A stretch of 64,000 nt of DNA from Candidatus Aramenus sulfurataquae (GTDB taxonomy: Archaea > Thermoproteota > Thermoprotei_A > Sulfolobales > Sulfolobaceae): positions 124,001 to 188,000 of the forward strand of contig ASRH01000004.1 in the NCBI GenBank assembly GCA_000565255.1, written 5' to 3'. The notes beneath the pieces were generated by a model. That model was given only the letters and a program-made list of their open reading frames with translations, was not told the origin of the DNA and searched no databases. Made by a program: the position numbers and the translations under genes. Below, one piece after another: positions 28,374 to 39,716 of the stretch (the stretch's first letter is position 1; every line of letters starts with the position of its first letter).

Positions 28374-29020
28374 TTTTCACCTAATGCTTTAATTATACCC
28401 TCGAAATCGTGTTCGTTGCTCTCTATAAATGTAATGTCAGGCCTTAAAGAGCTGAGGGTTTTTGATGTCATTGGGCCTATACTAACAACTTTAATCTCAT
28501 TAGTTAAAAAACTAGCTACCATTTTAGCTATTTCCGAGCTTGTTATGGCGACAACTTCTACCTCCCTATTTCTCAGAACTCTTTCCGCTTTTCTCAAGTT
28601 CTCCTCTATTGGCTCCACGTCGTAATCGTAGATTTCCTCGTACTTAATTGACCCTGAAAGGATGTTCCTCATGCACGGCGTAGCCTTCCTGCTTCTGAAC
28701 GCCATCACCGATTTGACACCACTTTGTAATATAAGGCGAGCCAGGTGAGCACTATCGTACTTCTCAGGGTAGACAGAAAAGAAGCCCTTTGAAGTTATTA
28801 ACTCATGCGTGGACTTACCAATTGCAAATATTTTCTTATTTTTAACCTTATCCCAGTCCCTGAAACATTCCACCGAGTTCTTGCTTGTAAACGCTACTCC
28901 TTCAAATGGGGTTAGGTCTACGCGGTATTCTAAGCACTTAACCCGAAACAGTGGGATGTGAACGACCTCGATCCCATGCCCCCTTAGCCTTTCCGGCTCA
29001 ATGGAGGGACTAAAGAACAA
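28370..29020 (-). CDS. hemD: Uroporphyrinogen-III synthase
   Basis: The 216-residue protein is assigned from weak family features ('GVAFTSKNSVECF' and 'VVAITSSEIAKMVAS', the paired TS(K/S) segments of HemD) together with its place directly after hemC, with an 11-base overlap. HemD cyclises hydroxymethylbilane with D-ring inversion to uroporphyrinogen III. HemD proteins diverge strongly, so context matters here. Confidence 0.8.
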   Translation of the reverse strand: MFFSPSIEPERLRGHGIEVVHIPLFRVKCLEYRVDLTPFEGVAFTSKNSVECFRDWDKVKNKKIFAIGKSTHELITSKGFFSVYPEKYDSAHLARLILQSGVKSVMAFRSRKATPCMRNILSGSIKYEEIYDYDVEPIEENLRKAERVLRNREVEVVAITSSEIAKMVASFLTNEIKVVSIGPMTSKTLSSLRPDITFIESNEHDFEGIIKALGEK

Positions 29021-29885
29021 GACCCTCGTTCTTCATCTCCTCCAAGACCTTTTTGCCCAACTCAAGTCCAGCCTCTTTAGGTGGTTTATTTGTGGAGATT
29101 TCAACAGTTATTTTTCTTTTACCGTCACTTACACTCATAATTCCAACGAGCGAATCTCCCTCCTTTCTGAAAAGTACGCCCACGGGAGAGTGACAACCCC
29201 CACCCACTATTTGAGAGGCTGCTCTTTCAGCCATGGCTTCTTCAAAAGTCTCGCTGTCGTTGAGTTCCTTTATTTCCTTTACCATTAGATCCTTTTTTCC
29301 TACTATAGCTATGATACCTTGGTTCACTTCTGGAGTGAAGTCGTAAGGGCTAAGCCTATGGTAAACTACGTCGGCCTTTAACCTTAATATGGAGGCCTCC
29401 GCTACGATTATAGCGTCGTACTCTCCGCTCTGCAGTTTCCTAATCCTTGAATCTATATTACCTCTAAGGTCCTTTACGTTTACGTCTTCTCTCAAGAACT
29501 TGACGAAGTTCTTCCTCCTAACGCTACTCGTACCTATTACCGAACCTCCACCTAACTCGTAAATGTCGTGTTTTCCAATGATAACGTCGAAGGGGGAATC
29601 CCTTTTAATGGTAGCGAGGATTTCAAGATCGTTATCGAGGGAGGAGGTCAAGTCCTTCATGCTGTGCACCGCCAAATCGGCCTTACCTGCAACTACGTAC
29701 TCGTTGACTTCCTTCTCGAATACGCCTTTACCCAGTTTGCTTAGAGGTTCAGTTGTAAATAGGTCAGCCCTTGTCTTAACGCCTATAAACTCCGTCTCTA
29801 TTCCTAACTCGTTTAGTTTTCTCTCTACGATGCTAACTTGTATTCTGCTCAGTGTAGACGTCCTGGCTGCTATTCTTAGCTTCAT
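29010..29885 (-). CDS. hemC: Porphobilinogen deaminase (hydroxymethylbilane synthase)
   Basis: The 291-residue protein has the hallmark '[11 protein letters not shown]' start, 'AVHSMKD' and 'GTSSVRR' substrate motifs, and Cys231 in 'GGGCHSPVG', which anchors the dipyrromethane cofactor. It polymerises four porphobilinogens. It overlaps hemL by 4 bases and hemD by 11 bases. Confidence 0.95.
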   Translation of the reverse strand: MKLRIAARTSTLSRIQVSIVERKLNELGIETEFIGVKTRADLFTTEPLSKLGKGVFEKEVNEYVVAGKADLAVHSMKDLTSSLDNDLEILATIKRDSPFDVIIGKHDIYELGGGSVIGTSSVRRKNFVKFLREDVNVKDLRGNIDSRIRKLQSGEYDAIIVAEASILRLKADVVYHRLSPYDFTPEVNQGIIAIVGKKDLMVKEIKELNDSETFEEAMAERAASQIVGGGCHSPVGVLFRKEGDSLVGIMSVSDGKRKITVEISTNKPPKEAGLELGKKVLEEMKNEGLVL

Positions 29886-31156
29886 CTCATTTCACTTAGT
29901 ACCTTCCTAATTTTGTCCAATGTCTCGTTGACTACTTCTTCCGTATGGGCACTGGAAGTAAATACGGACTCGAATTGGCTCGGAGGGAAGAAAACGCCTC
30001 TATCCAGCAAGGCCTTCTGGAACTCGATGTATTTTTCCTTATTTGCCTTTCTTGCGTCGTCGGCGTTCTCGACGCTCTTTACTCCAAAGAATATTTGGAA
30101 CATGCTCTTTACGGAGTTAACTACGTGGTCAAGAGGGGCTTTGTCGAGTTCCTCGCTTATTTCCTTAACTGCTTTGTTGGCAATTTCATAGGCCTTTCCC
30201 TTTTCCAGCTCCTCTATCGTAGCTATCCCTGCAACCATTGAGATGGGGTTGGCGTTGAAGGTACCTGCGTTAAACACCTTCCCAGAGGGCGTGAGGTTTT
30301 CCATGATCTCTCTTTTACCTCCGAAGGCTCCTATGGGAAATCCTCCACCAATAATTTTGCCAAGGGTAGTTAGGTCTGGGTATACAGTGTAGTAGCCCTG
30401 CGCCCCTTCAAGTCCTACTCTAAACCCGGTTATTACCTCGTCGAAAATGAGCAGGGTATTATACGTCCTAGTCAATTCCCTCAATCCTTCTAGGAAGCTC
30501 TGGTTTGCCGGAATTACTCCCATGTTCCCCATGATAGGCTCAACTATTACTGCTGCGACGTCCTCGTTTTTGAGGTGTTTTTCAACGCACTCAAGTTGGT
30601 TGTAGGGACATACTATCACTGTCTTGAGGACGTCCTTTGGGATCCCATCGGAATCTGGGACGCTGAATTCGGTTGCTGCACTCCCAGCGCTAGCGAGAAC
30701 GTAGTCGTGAGCCCCATGGTAGTTTCCGTCGAACTTGATTATTTTCTCCCTCTTGGTGAATCCTCTAGCTAGCCTAATGGCGTTCATAGTAGCTTCCGTT
30801 CCACTGTTGACGAAGCGTATTTTCTCAATAGAGTGCATGTGTGATGTGATCTTCCTAGCCAGTTCTACCTCTGCCCTTGAGGGAGTTCCATAGAGCCAGC
30901 CTTTCTCAATCTGTTCAATTACTTTTTCCTTCACTCTAGGAGGGGAGTGGCCCAATATGAGAGGTCCGTAACCTAGCACGAAGTCTATGAGCTTCCTGCC
31001 GTCCTCGGTGATTAGGAAAGCCCCCCTTCCCTCCTTTGTGTAGAAGGGAAATGGCTTAACGGCTGCTCTTACTGGTGAGTTTACTCCTCCTGGAAATAGC
31101 TCTAGGGCGTTCTTCCACAGTTCCGAGCTCAAAACGGTAACCCCTCTCTTAGCCAT
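29882..31156 (-). CDS. hemL: Glutamate-1-semialdehyde 2,1-aminomutase
   Basis: This 424-residue PLP enzyme has '[11 protein letters not shown]' at its N-terminus, the cofactor-binding '[11 protein letters not shown]' and the Schiff-base lysine in '[12 protein letters not shown]' (about residue 270). It converts glutamate semialdehyde from HemA into 5-aminolevulinate. Its start lies 28 bases inside hemB; shorter in-frame GTG starts a few codons later would reduce the overlap. Confidence 0.95.
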   Translation of the reverse strand: MAKRGVTVLSSELWKNALELFPGGVNSPVRAAVKPFPFYTKEGRGAFLITEDGRKLIDFVLGYGPLILGHSPPRVKEKVIEQIEKGWLYGTPSRAEVELARKITSHMHSIEKIRFVNSGTEATMNAIRLARGFTKREKIIKFDGNYHGAHDYVLASAGSAATEFSVPDSDGIPKDVLKTVIVCPYNQLECVEKHLKNEDVAAVIVEPIMGNMGVIPANQSFLEGLRELTRTYNTLLIFDEVITGFRVGLEGAQGYYTVYPDLTTLGKIIGGGFPIGAFGGKREIMENLTPSGKVFNAGTFNANPISMVAGIATIEELEKGKAYEIANKAVKEISEELDKAPLDHVVNSVKSMFQIFFGVKSVENADDARKANKEKYIEFQKALLDRGVFFPPSQFESVFTSSAHTEEVVNETLDKIRKVLSEMR

Positions 31157-32139
31157 CTGGCTATATCGTTAGCGTAGTAGGTCAAAATGAGGTCCGCGCC
31201 AGCCCTCCTTATTGCCGTTGTTATTTCTAGTACAGCTGTCCTCTCGTCAATCCATCCATTTATTGCCGCAGCCTTTATCATTGAGTATTCCCCGCTGACG
31301 TGATACGCTGCTAACGGGTACTCTGGGTAGTTCTCCTTGACTAGCCTTATTACGTCTAAGTAAGTGTGTGCGGGCTTCACCATTAGTATATCCGCTCCCT
31401 CGTTGATGTCCAGCTCCACCTCCTTTAAGCCCTCGTAGGCGTTTCTAGGATCCATCTGGTACGTCTTCCTGTCTCCAAAGGCAGGTTTTGAATAAGCAGC
31501 ATCTCTGAAGGGCGAGTAAAAGGTGGAAGCGTACTTTACGCTATACGACATGATGAGAACATTAGTGAACCCCGATTCGTCAAGTGCCTTTCTTATTGCC
31601 CCAACAACGCCGTCCATCATACTTGAGGGCGCAATCACGTCTGCCCCAGCCTCAGCTTGCGACACAGCTATCCTAGCGTGGACTTTCAGACTTTCGTCGT
31701 TATCTACGTAAAATGAGCCATTGTACGTTTTTACCATACCGCAGTGTCCGTGAGTAGTGTACTCGTCTGTACATTCGTCTGTAATCACGATTAGTCTGTC
31801 AGAGAACGTCTCTTTTATGAGCCTCACTGACCTTTGTATTACTCCGTTCTTGTCGTAGGCGGAGCTAGCTACGTCGTCTTTATATGCCGGAACTCCGAAA
31901 AGGATTACAGCTCTTATCCCGTTATCGTAACTGTCCTCCACAAACTTTATTAACTTGTCATTAGGGGGATACCTAAATACTCCTGGCATGCTTTCAATTT
32001 TCTCAGGTTCTGATATGTTCTCCTTTACAAATATGGGTAGAATGAGGTTTTTCTCCGAAAGGGAGGTCTCGGCAACAAGGTCCCTAATTAGTTTGTTGTT
32101 CCTTAACCTCCTCGGTCTTAACGTCGGGAAGCTTACCAT
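31129..32139 (-). CDS. hemB: Delta-aminolevulinic acid dehydratase (porphobilinogen synthase)
   Basis: The 336-residue TIM-barrel enzyme begins '[15 protein letters not shown]', typical of HemB. It has a metal-site cysteine region ('[16 protein letters not shown]') and the two active-site lysines in 'MSYSVKYAS' and '[12 protein letters not shown]'. The conserved N-terminus is encoded within the last 56 bases of hemA, so the two genes overlap unusually far. Confidence 0.95.
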   Translation of the reverse strand: MVSFPTLRPRRLRNNKLIRDLVAETSLSEKNLILPIFVKENISEPEKIESMPGVFRYPPNDKLIKFVEDSYDNGIRAVILFGVPAYKDDVASSAYDKNGVIQRSVRLIKETFSDRLIVITDECTDEYTTHGHCGMVKTYNGSFYVDNDESLKVHARIAVSQAEAGADVIAPSSMMDGVVGAIRKALDESGFTNVLIMSYSVKYASTFYSPFRDAAYSKPAFGDRKTYQMDPRNAYEGLKEVELDINEGADILMVKPAHTYLDVIRLVKENYPEYPLAAYHVSGEYSMIKAAAINGWIDERTAVLEITTAIRRAGADLILTYYANDIARWLREGLPF

Positions 32140-33322
32140 TATTAAATAGTTCGAGTATGAAGTTAATGTAGTTTATGTCGTTGTTCTCTAGAGCGAGCCT
32201 TATCTTCATTAACAACGGCGAGAATATCTTCTTAATCATGGATTTAGTCATGGCGTTGAGGATTTCTTCCTTGTTATTGTCGTTTAACTTCTTGGCGGCC
32301 CTTTGGACTTCCTCCTTCCTTATTTCCTCTATCTTGCCCATTAGCTCGGAAACAAGAGCATCATACACCATGTTCTCGTAGTCCTTTACAAACTCCTTTA
32401 GACTATTCCGGATTATTTCCTTGGCTACTTCGATGTCTTTTTTCCTTTGCTCCAGGTACTTACTCGATAACTGTTGAAGGTCTTCCAGTGTTATCACGTT
32501 GTTTCCCTTAAATACGGGGGGCGAAGATAGGTCAAATAACAAGTTGCTACCGTTAACTTCTACAGACGATGGGTAGTATATTGCAGAAAAGACCACGTCA
32601 AAGTTTCCAATTACTGATAAGTCCAGTCCGCCATACGCATATCCGTACTTTTCCGCAATTTCCTTAGCCCTCTCCACTGTACGATTTAGTACCGTAACGT
32701 TTTTAGCCCCTTCCTTGTTCAGCATGAAGGTGAGCTTCTTAGCCATCTCGCCTGCGCCTATTACGCATATTTTCCTCTCAGACAAGTTGCCTAGTTTAAC
32801 CTTCGCTAGCTCTATGGCTAATGAGTAAACCCCAACCTTTCCTTTAGATATGTTAGTGGAAAGCCTAACCCTCCTTCCCACCTTAATTGCCCTATCCAAG
32901 AGCACCTCTAGGTGTTTTCCGGTTATGTTGATCCTCCTCGCGTTCTGTAGAGCTAGCTTAATTTGGCTCAGAATCTCGTATTCCCCAATCGATAAGGAAT
33001 CTATCCCAGCGGAAACTTCGAAAAGATGAGCGACTGCGTCCATTCCCTTTAAGACAACGGCGTCCTCGCTAATTTTCCTCGTGTGTACGTGGTCTAGGTA
33101 TTCCAACAACTTCTTCACCTCATCTGGGCGTTTCGTGTACAAATACAGCTCTATCCTATTGCAAGTCTGAAGAAGCGCCATTTCTCCGTTGAAATGTCTG
33201 GAGAGCTCCTTGATTTCCTCTTCCTTAAGGTAGTGGTCTGCAAGCTTCTGGATTCCAATCGTCTTGTAGGTGTAAACTATGGCGTAATATCTCTCGTTTA
33301 TTTCATTTTCCAGCACGTTCAT
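32084..33322 (-). CDS. hemA: Glutamyl-tRNA reductase
   Basis: The 412-residue protein has the catalytic cysteine (Cys54) in 'LLQTCNRIELY', an NADPH-binding domain with 'CVIGAGEMAKKL', and a C-terminal helical dimerisation region. It is the entry step of tetrapyrrole synthesis from Glu-tRNA(Glu). It overlaps both the upstream met8-like gene (20 bases) and downstream hemB (56 bases). Confidence 0.95.
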   Translation of the reverse strand: MNVLENEINERYYAIVYTYKTIGIQKLADHYLKEEEIKELSRHFNGEMALLQTCNRIELYLYTKRPDEVKKLLEYLDHVHTRKISEDAVVLKGMDAVAHLFEVSAGIDSLSIGEYEILSQIKLALQNARRINITGKHLEVLLDRAIKVGRRVRLSTNISKGKVGVYSLAIELAKVKLGNLSERKICVIGAGEMAKKLTFMLNKEGAKNVTVLNRTVERAKEIAEKYGYAYGGLDLSVIGNFDVVFSAIYYPSSVEVNGSNLLFDLSSPPVFKGNNVITLEDLQQLSSKYLEQRKKDIEVAKEIIRNSLKEFVKDYENMVYDALVSELMGKIEEIRKEEVQRAAKKLNDNNKEEILNAMTKSMIKKIFSPLLMKIRLALENNDINYINFILELFNNGKLPDVKTEEVKEQQTN

Positions 33323-33956
33323 TCACTATCTCCTCCGCCCTACTTCTCGCGTTTAATATATCTTTATTTTTTATGAAATTTTCGAATTTTTCGTCATTAA
33401 ATATCTCGTGATATAAAGTATATCTCACTGCTGCGTCATTTATTTTTTTCTTTAGCTCCTGTTTGATCTCGTACATTAGCTCTACGTATGTCTTAATGGT
33501 GGGATCGTTCAGGACGTTCTCCATAATTTTCTCCATTACATATTTGGAAACGGTACTTGACTTCCCGTACGTGGTTACGGCTATTCCGATGTCCTCGTCT
33601 TCGTAGAATATCGGCATAATGAAGGAGGAAATCTCGGGGTCGTTGGGGTCGTTACACAGTTTACCTAGCTTCTTGGCCATGAGGCAAATACTCCTGTTTA
33701 GTTGTGGGTCACCAGTAGCAAGGAAAATTACGTCGAACTGCCTCAGGAAGTCTTCCTTAATGTCTCTGGCGTCCCCCTTTATTAGTTTCAAGTTTGACTC
33801 CTTGAGTTCCCTCGAGAACTCAAGGCTAAATACGGTGACGTTAGGGGTGTAAGCTGAAAGTTTCAAAGCTCTCTTTGTCCCCACGAATCCCCCGCCAATG
33901 ACGAGGACTTTGAGATCGCTGAGATTTAGAAACACTGGGAAGTAGTGTAAAGACAC
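33303..33956 (-). CDS. Precorrin-2 dehydrogenase / ferrochelatase-like (siroheme synthase N-terminal type)
   Basis: The protein (217 residues) matches the CysG-N/Met8 family: 'YFPVFLNLSDLKVLVIGGG' NAD-binding start, 'VIFLATGDPQLN' and 'CNDPNDPEISSFIMP'. It oxidises precorrin-2 to sirohydrochlorin and may insert iron. As first gene of the operon it suggests that siroheme, the precursor of archaeal alternative heme, is the pathway's branch. The A/T-rich region 33960-34010 should hold the operon promoter. Confidence 0.85.
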   Translation of the reverse strand: MSLHYFPVFLNLSDLKVLVIGGGFVGTKRALKLSAYTPNVTVFSLEFSRELKESNLKLIKGDARDIKEDFLRQFDVIFLATGDPQLNRSICLMAKKLGKLCNDPNDPEISSFIMPIFYEDEDIGIAVTTYGKSSTVSKYVMEKIMENVLNDPTIKTYVELMYEIKQELKKKINDAAVRYTLYHEIFNDEKFENFIKNKDILNARSRAEEIVNERAGK

Positions 33957-34013
33957 AGGATATTAGTAACCGCCGATAACATATAAACCTAATTATAATC
34001 ACATTTTAACAAT

Positions 34014-35069
34014 CTAGAACCACTGGTCCAACCCCGTTTGCCTAGAGAAGCCCTTAGCCTCCCTCATAGCCCTTTTGAGCCTATCCAACCCGTTCCTTAC
34101 TCTCTCCTCGTTGAAGTTGTGCTCGTTCACGAGAATTGCTATTACTTCTTCGTCGTTAGGTGACCCCATTTCCAACGGTTCTGAAGGAGTTATAACTTCT
34201 GGCTTCAGGAAGAGTTCCCTTATCTTTTCTACGTCGAAGGTGATTTCTCTTTTTGGTATCTCTCCAGCCTCTACGGCCTTCTCTATCTTTCCGTACTTCT
34301 TTATGAGTCTGTAGGCGGTCTTAGGGCCTACTCCCTTTATCCCCTCGGGGTCGTAGTCTGTGCCTATTAGGATGGCTATATCGATTAACTGCTCCCTCGT
34401 TATCCCAAGAGTCTTAAGAACTTGGTCTAAATCGATCCTCTCAGGCTTTACCTCAACGTAGACGTCCTTGTTCGGTAGTTTTCTTTTTCCCGTAACCGTC
34501 AAGTTCCTAATCAAGGTCTTTGCGCCAAAGAGGAGAGAATCGTAGTCTTGACTCGCTGAGGCGTAAGTTAATCCCTGAGCGTTTAGATAAGCTGACTCGG
34601 CCTCACCTTCCGATGGAGCTTGAACAATAGGAATTCCCATAGCTTTAAGCAGTTTTTTACCCTCATCCGCCATCTGATTAGTTAGCCTAGTGGACATCTG
34701 CGAGTACTTCCTCATCTCCGTTACTTTTCCTTCCTCCTTTGCCCTCTCCAGTTTCCTCTCGGCTTCCTCCTTAATTTGCCTCCTCCTCTCCAGTTCTTCT
34801 GCCTTTAACTCTGGGGGTTTCCCGTCGAATACGTAAATAGGTATGATTCCTTCCTCAACAAGGTTTATAGTCCGATAAAAGACACCGCTTAGGTGACTCG
34901 TAATCCTTCCCTGGGAGTCCATAAGGGGAGTCCCGTCTGGTTGCCTTATAGCTGTCAAGAACTGGTAAAGGGCGTTGTATGCGTCAACGCTGACCTTCTT
35001 TCCCCTAAGTTCTGACAGCGAGATCTCCTTTTTTACGTCCTCTATTAGATCGGAGAGATCTACGCCTAT
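34014..35069 (-). CDS. fen: Flap endonuclease FEN-1 with apparent ATA start codon
   Basis: The protein is FEN-1: 'IYVFDGKPPELK', 'APSEGEAESAYLN', 'ASQDYDSLLFG' and 'ILIGTDYDPEGIKGVGPKTA' are nuclease-core motifs, and 'RQTGLDQWF' is the C-terminal PCNA-binding peptide. The essential N-terminus ('GVDLSDLIEDV', with Gly2 at the active site) is encoded in frame only if translation starts at ATA 35069-35067. The first ordinary start, TTG for residue 38, would delete a catalytic region (Asp29). GGTGA (35080-35076) lies 6 bases before ATA, and the ATA overlaps the upstream stop (ATAG). With ATA the product is 351 residues, normal for the family. Confidence 0.9.
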   Translation of the reverse strand: MGVDLSDLIEDVKKEISLSELRGKKVSVDAYNALYQFLTAIRQPDGTPLMDSQGRITSHLSGVFYRTINLVEEGIIPIYVFDGKPPELKAEELERRRQIKEEAERKLERAKEEGKVTEMRKYSQMSTRLTNQMADEGKKLLKAMGIPIVQAPSEGEAESAYLNAQGLTYASASQDYDSLLFGAKTLIRNLTVTGKRKLPNKDVYVEVKPERIDLDQVLKTLGITREQLIDIAILIGTDYDPEGIKGVGPKTAYRLIKKYGKIEKAVEAGEIPKREITFDVEKIRELFLKPEVITPSEPLEMGSPNDEEVIAILVNEHNFNEERVRNGLDRLKRAMREAKGFSRQTGLDQWF

Positions 35070-35296
35070 TCCTTTTCACCTATATAAGTTATCATTCTGG
35101 TGTTCTCCCTAATTAACGATACTGATATGTACCCCCTTATCTCTAGGGCCATTAACGCCTTTAAGAAGTCGGAAAACGAAAAATCGTAATTTACTTCCCT
35201 CTTGATCTCGGAGAACAGATCTTCGTCCTTTATAGGTCCCTCAAGTTTTCTGACTCGCTCTAGGACTATGTAGTTAAGGGGAAGCTGTCTCCACAT
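35066..35296 (-). CDS. Small winged-helix-like protein between cdc48 and fen
   Basis: The 76 residues look like a minimal winged helix ('LERVRKLEGPIKDEDLFSEI' ... 'LMALEIRGYISVSLI' ... 'TRMITYIG'), with no known family. Its stop codon overlaps the ATA start of fen, and its last codons contain the GGTGA motif that serves fen. Its start is 7 bases after the Cdc48 stop. Function unknown; the position suggests translation coupling. Confidence 0.65.
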   Translation of the reverse strand: MWRQLPLNYIVLERVRKLEGPIKDEDLFSEIKREVNYDFSFSDFLKALMALEIRGYISVSLIRENTRMITYIGEKE

Positions 35297-35303
35297 TGGA
35301 CGC

Positions 35304-37607
<2,304 letters not shown>

Positions 37608-37678
37608 CTCTTATCTCCACTAAAACTATATTAAAATAGGGATATAAAGAGATTAACTTTACCTCATGTAACCTCTAT

Positions 37679-37954
37679 TTAAAAACCTAACCTCGTCATT
37701 CCCACGACTTCAGCGTGGCTAACTCCTTCAACTTGGGAAGCTATGCTCTCTAGCTCGTCAGTCCCTCCTTCGCTCTGCTCTGGCATCTGTATGTACAAGA
37801 TCAAAGCATTTATACCAAACGCGATTGGCTCAGTCTCTTTCCTGACTAACTTATAGCCTTGCGGTAGTTTCTTCGTTACTTCCTCAGATACCTTGTTTAG
37901 GTCCACTTCATCCCCTTCAGGGTACACCTTTAACACTACAAGCATGTCTGCCAT
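37679..37954 (-). CDS. ef1b: Elongation factor 1-beta (aEF1B)
   Basis: From ATG 37954 the product is 91 residues, the usual archaeal length, and begins 'MADMLVVLKVYPEGDEVDL'. The 'QGYKLVRKETEPIAFGI' and 'VEGVSHAEVVGMTRLGF' segments match the ferredoxin-like guanine-exchange domain for EF-1alpha. The open frame extends 59 codons further upstream but that part overlaps the zinc-ribbon gene antiframe and is not conserved-looking. The gene lies 10 bases downstream of the zinc-ribbon gene. Confidence 0.88.
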   Translation of the reverse strand: MADMLVVLKVYPEGDEVDLNKVSEEVTKKLPQGYKLVRKETEPIAFGINALILYIQMPEQSEGGTDELESIASQVEGVSHAEVVGMTRLGF

Positions 37955-37964
37955 GTTTTTCACC

Positions 37965-38162
37965 TTAAGGACCGGTAAACCCACACTTCGGGCAAGTGTA
38001 TTCCACGCCCTGTAATCTACAGTATTTGTCCCTCTGTATAAGGACTTCTCCGCAGTTCGGGCAATAGAACTCGACTCCCTTTTCCCTTGGATGAATGAGC
38101 CTACCGCAGCTGGAGCACACTGGAGGAACAATCTCCTCTTTTAGGCTAAGCTTCACTGACAT
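37965..38162 (-). CDS. Small zinc-ribbon RNA-binding-type protein
   Basis: From ATG 38162 the 65-residue protein has zinc-binding cysteine pairs CSSC, CPNC and CPKC plus one more cysteine, which can form two ribbons. This fits the archaeal COG2888/HVO_2753-like family found next to aEF1-beta genes and thought to bind RNA. An earlier ATG eight codons upstream is possible but leaves less space for the promoter shared with divergent pth2. Confidence 0.8.
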   Translation of the reverse strand: MSVKLSLKEEIVPPVCSSCGRLIHPREKGVEFYCPNCGEVLIQRDKYCRLQGVEYTCPKCGFTGP

Positions 38163-38213
38163 TTCGCAATCCCTTTTATTAACCACTCTAATTAGTTTAT
38201 AAATGTATCAGAT

Positions 38214-38573
38214 TTGAAGATGGTTGTAATGGTTAGGAGCGACTTAAAGCTCGGCAAAGGTAAGATAGCCGCCCAAGTAGCTCATGCAGCAGTAACCTTA
38301 GTCTTGGAAATAATTGAAGGAAAGAACGAGAAGTGGAAGGAATGGCTCTTTAGGTGGATAGAGGAAGGGCAACCAAAGATAGTAGTTAAAGTGGACTCAT
38401 TAGATCAGCTCAACGAAAGGTTACAGAAAGCTAGGGCAAAGGGACTACCCACGACTGTTATTATGGACGCTGGAAAAACGCAAGTGGAGCCAGGAACCAT
38501 TACGTGCGGAGGTATAGGCCCTGCAGAGGACTCGCTAATTGACGAGATCACCGGTGACCTGAAATTACTGTAG
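38214..38573 (+). CDS. pth2: Peptidyl-tRNA hydrolase, Pth2 type
   Basis: The 119-residue protein is Pth2: 'RSDLKLGKGKIAAQVAHAAV' (about residues 9-28) and 'DAGKTQVEPGTITCGGIGP' are the catalytic signatures. It releases peptides from prematurely dropped peptidyl-tRNA. The start could be TTG 38214, ATG 38220 or ATG 38229; the first two keep the complete first strand. TTTATAAA at 38196-38203 is the probable TATA box. The GGTGA motif in its last codons serves truD. Confidence 0.9.
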   Translation: MKMVVMVRSDLKLGKGKIAAQVAHAAVTLVLEIIEGKNEKWKEWLFRWIEEGQPKIVVKVDSLDQLNERLQKARAKGLPTTVIMDAGKTQVEPGTITCGGIGPAEDSLIDEITGDLKLL

Positions 38574-39670
38574 ACCCCCTTGACATAGCTGTTGGCATAG
38601 AACGACTTTACCACGATTGGGAAAAAATCGACGTAGAAATTCCACGGCCTGAGGGCTTTAAGGTTGTAGAGAAGATAGGGGAAATTCCAGCCACTGAGTG
38701 GAAGGGTAGAGAACAGGGAAGGTATGCCTTCTTCCTCCTTGAAAAGGTAAATAGAGACCACTTTTCCGTTTTGAACGAGCTGGAGAGAGTGCTCGGTAGC
38801 AAGGTAAGGTATCTGGGAATAAAGGACGCCAACGCTGCGACTTACCAATTGGTCTACGTAAAGGCACCATCAAAGGTCACGGAATATGTAGGGGAGAGAT
38901 TTAAGATAACGTTCAGGGGGTACTACGACGGTAAGGTGCCCCACGGAGGTAATGAGTTCACCATAAGGCTAGTTAGTGATAGGCTGGCTGAAATAGAGGA
39001 AAGAGTCAAGGAAATTACGAAGGACCCCTATGTCCCAAACTTTATAGGCTACCAGAGGTTCGGCACTAGAAGGCCAATAACCCATGTCGTAGGATACTAC
39101 CTTCTAAGGAGGGACTGGTGTAACGCTCTCTTCCATATCCTAGGCAGGCCTTTTTACTCCGAATCTGAGACAATGAGAAAAACCAGGAAATTAGTGGACG
39201 AGGGGCGCCTAGAAGAGGCTTTAAAGGAAATCCCAGGGAAGTTTAAGCAGGAGAAGGTTCTCCTCAAGAATTACTTGAAGAAAGGGGGCTGCTATTATGC
39301 TCTCAAAAGCTCTCTAATTCCCTTGTCCTTTTACGCCGAGGCCTTCCAATCATACCTCTTCAATAAATACCTCTCGAGGAAAATGGACAAGGTAAAACAA
39401 GATAAGGAAGCCTACTTGACCCTCCCTGTTGAACCAAGTAAGTGCGACGACGTATGTAGGGAAATATTAGAGGAAGAAGGAATATCTCTTGCTGAGTTTA
39501 AAGTCCCAGAACTTAAGGTAAATCTGAAGGAACTAGCAAGAAAGGCCTTTGTTAAGGTAAGGAATATTAGGTTCAAGGATGGGACACTTACCTTTGAGAT
39601 AGAGAGGGGTGCATATGCTACGGTGGTTTTAAAGGAGTTACTTAACGCAGATCCTCTAAAAATCACTTGA
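38564..39670 (+). CDS. truD: tRNA pseudouridine synthase TruD with apparent ATT start codon
   Basis: The catalytic aspartate lies in 'LGIKDANAATYQ', and 'FIGYQRFGTRRP' and 'LIPLSFYAEAFQSYLFN' are further TruD motifs. TruD isomerises U13 in tRNAs. The first ordinary start (TTG 38771) would lose 69 residues, including the conserved 'RPEGFKVVEKIGE' strand. The frame is open back to ATT 38564 and closed by a TGA just before. GGTGA (38553-38557) lies 6 bases ahead of ATT, and the ATT overlaps the last codons of pth2. From ATT the protein is 368 residues. Confidence 0.85.
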   Translation: MTVDPLDIAVGIERLYHDWEKIDVEIPRPEGFKVVEKIGEIPATEWKGREQGRYAFFLLEKVNRDHFSVLNELERVLGSKVRYLGIKDANAATYQLVYVKAPSKVTEYVGERFKITFRGYYDGKVPHGGNEFTIRLVSDRLAEIEERVKEITKDPYVPNFIGYQRFGTRRPITHVVGYYLLRRDWCNALFHILGRPFYSESETMRKTRKLVDEGRLEEALKEIPGKFKQEKVLLKNYLKKGGCYYALKSSLIPLSFYAEAFQSYLFNKYLSRKMDKVKQDKEAYLTLPVEPSKCDDVCREILEEEGISLAEFKVPELKVNLKELARKAFVKVRNIRFKDGTLTFEIERGAYATVVLKELLNADPLKIT

Positions 39671-39716
39671 GGGAAAAAAGACAGATCTCCTTTGTTTAGA
39701 AATTTAGTTTAGAAAT

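Noticed and set aside
34014-34958. FEN-1 starting at TTG 34958
   Set aside because: It would lack the first 37 residues, including Gly2 and the catalytic region around Asp29, while those residues are perfectly encoded just upstream.
37679-38131. aEF1-beta with a 59-residue N-terminal extension
   Set aside because: The extension overlaps the upstream zinc-ribbon gene and does not resemble any factor; the 91-residue form is the family length.
38771-39670. TruD starting at TTG 38771
   Set aside because: The conserved N-terminal strand would be lost although it is encoded in an open frame upstream.
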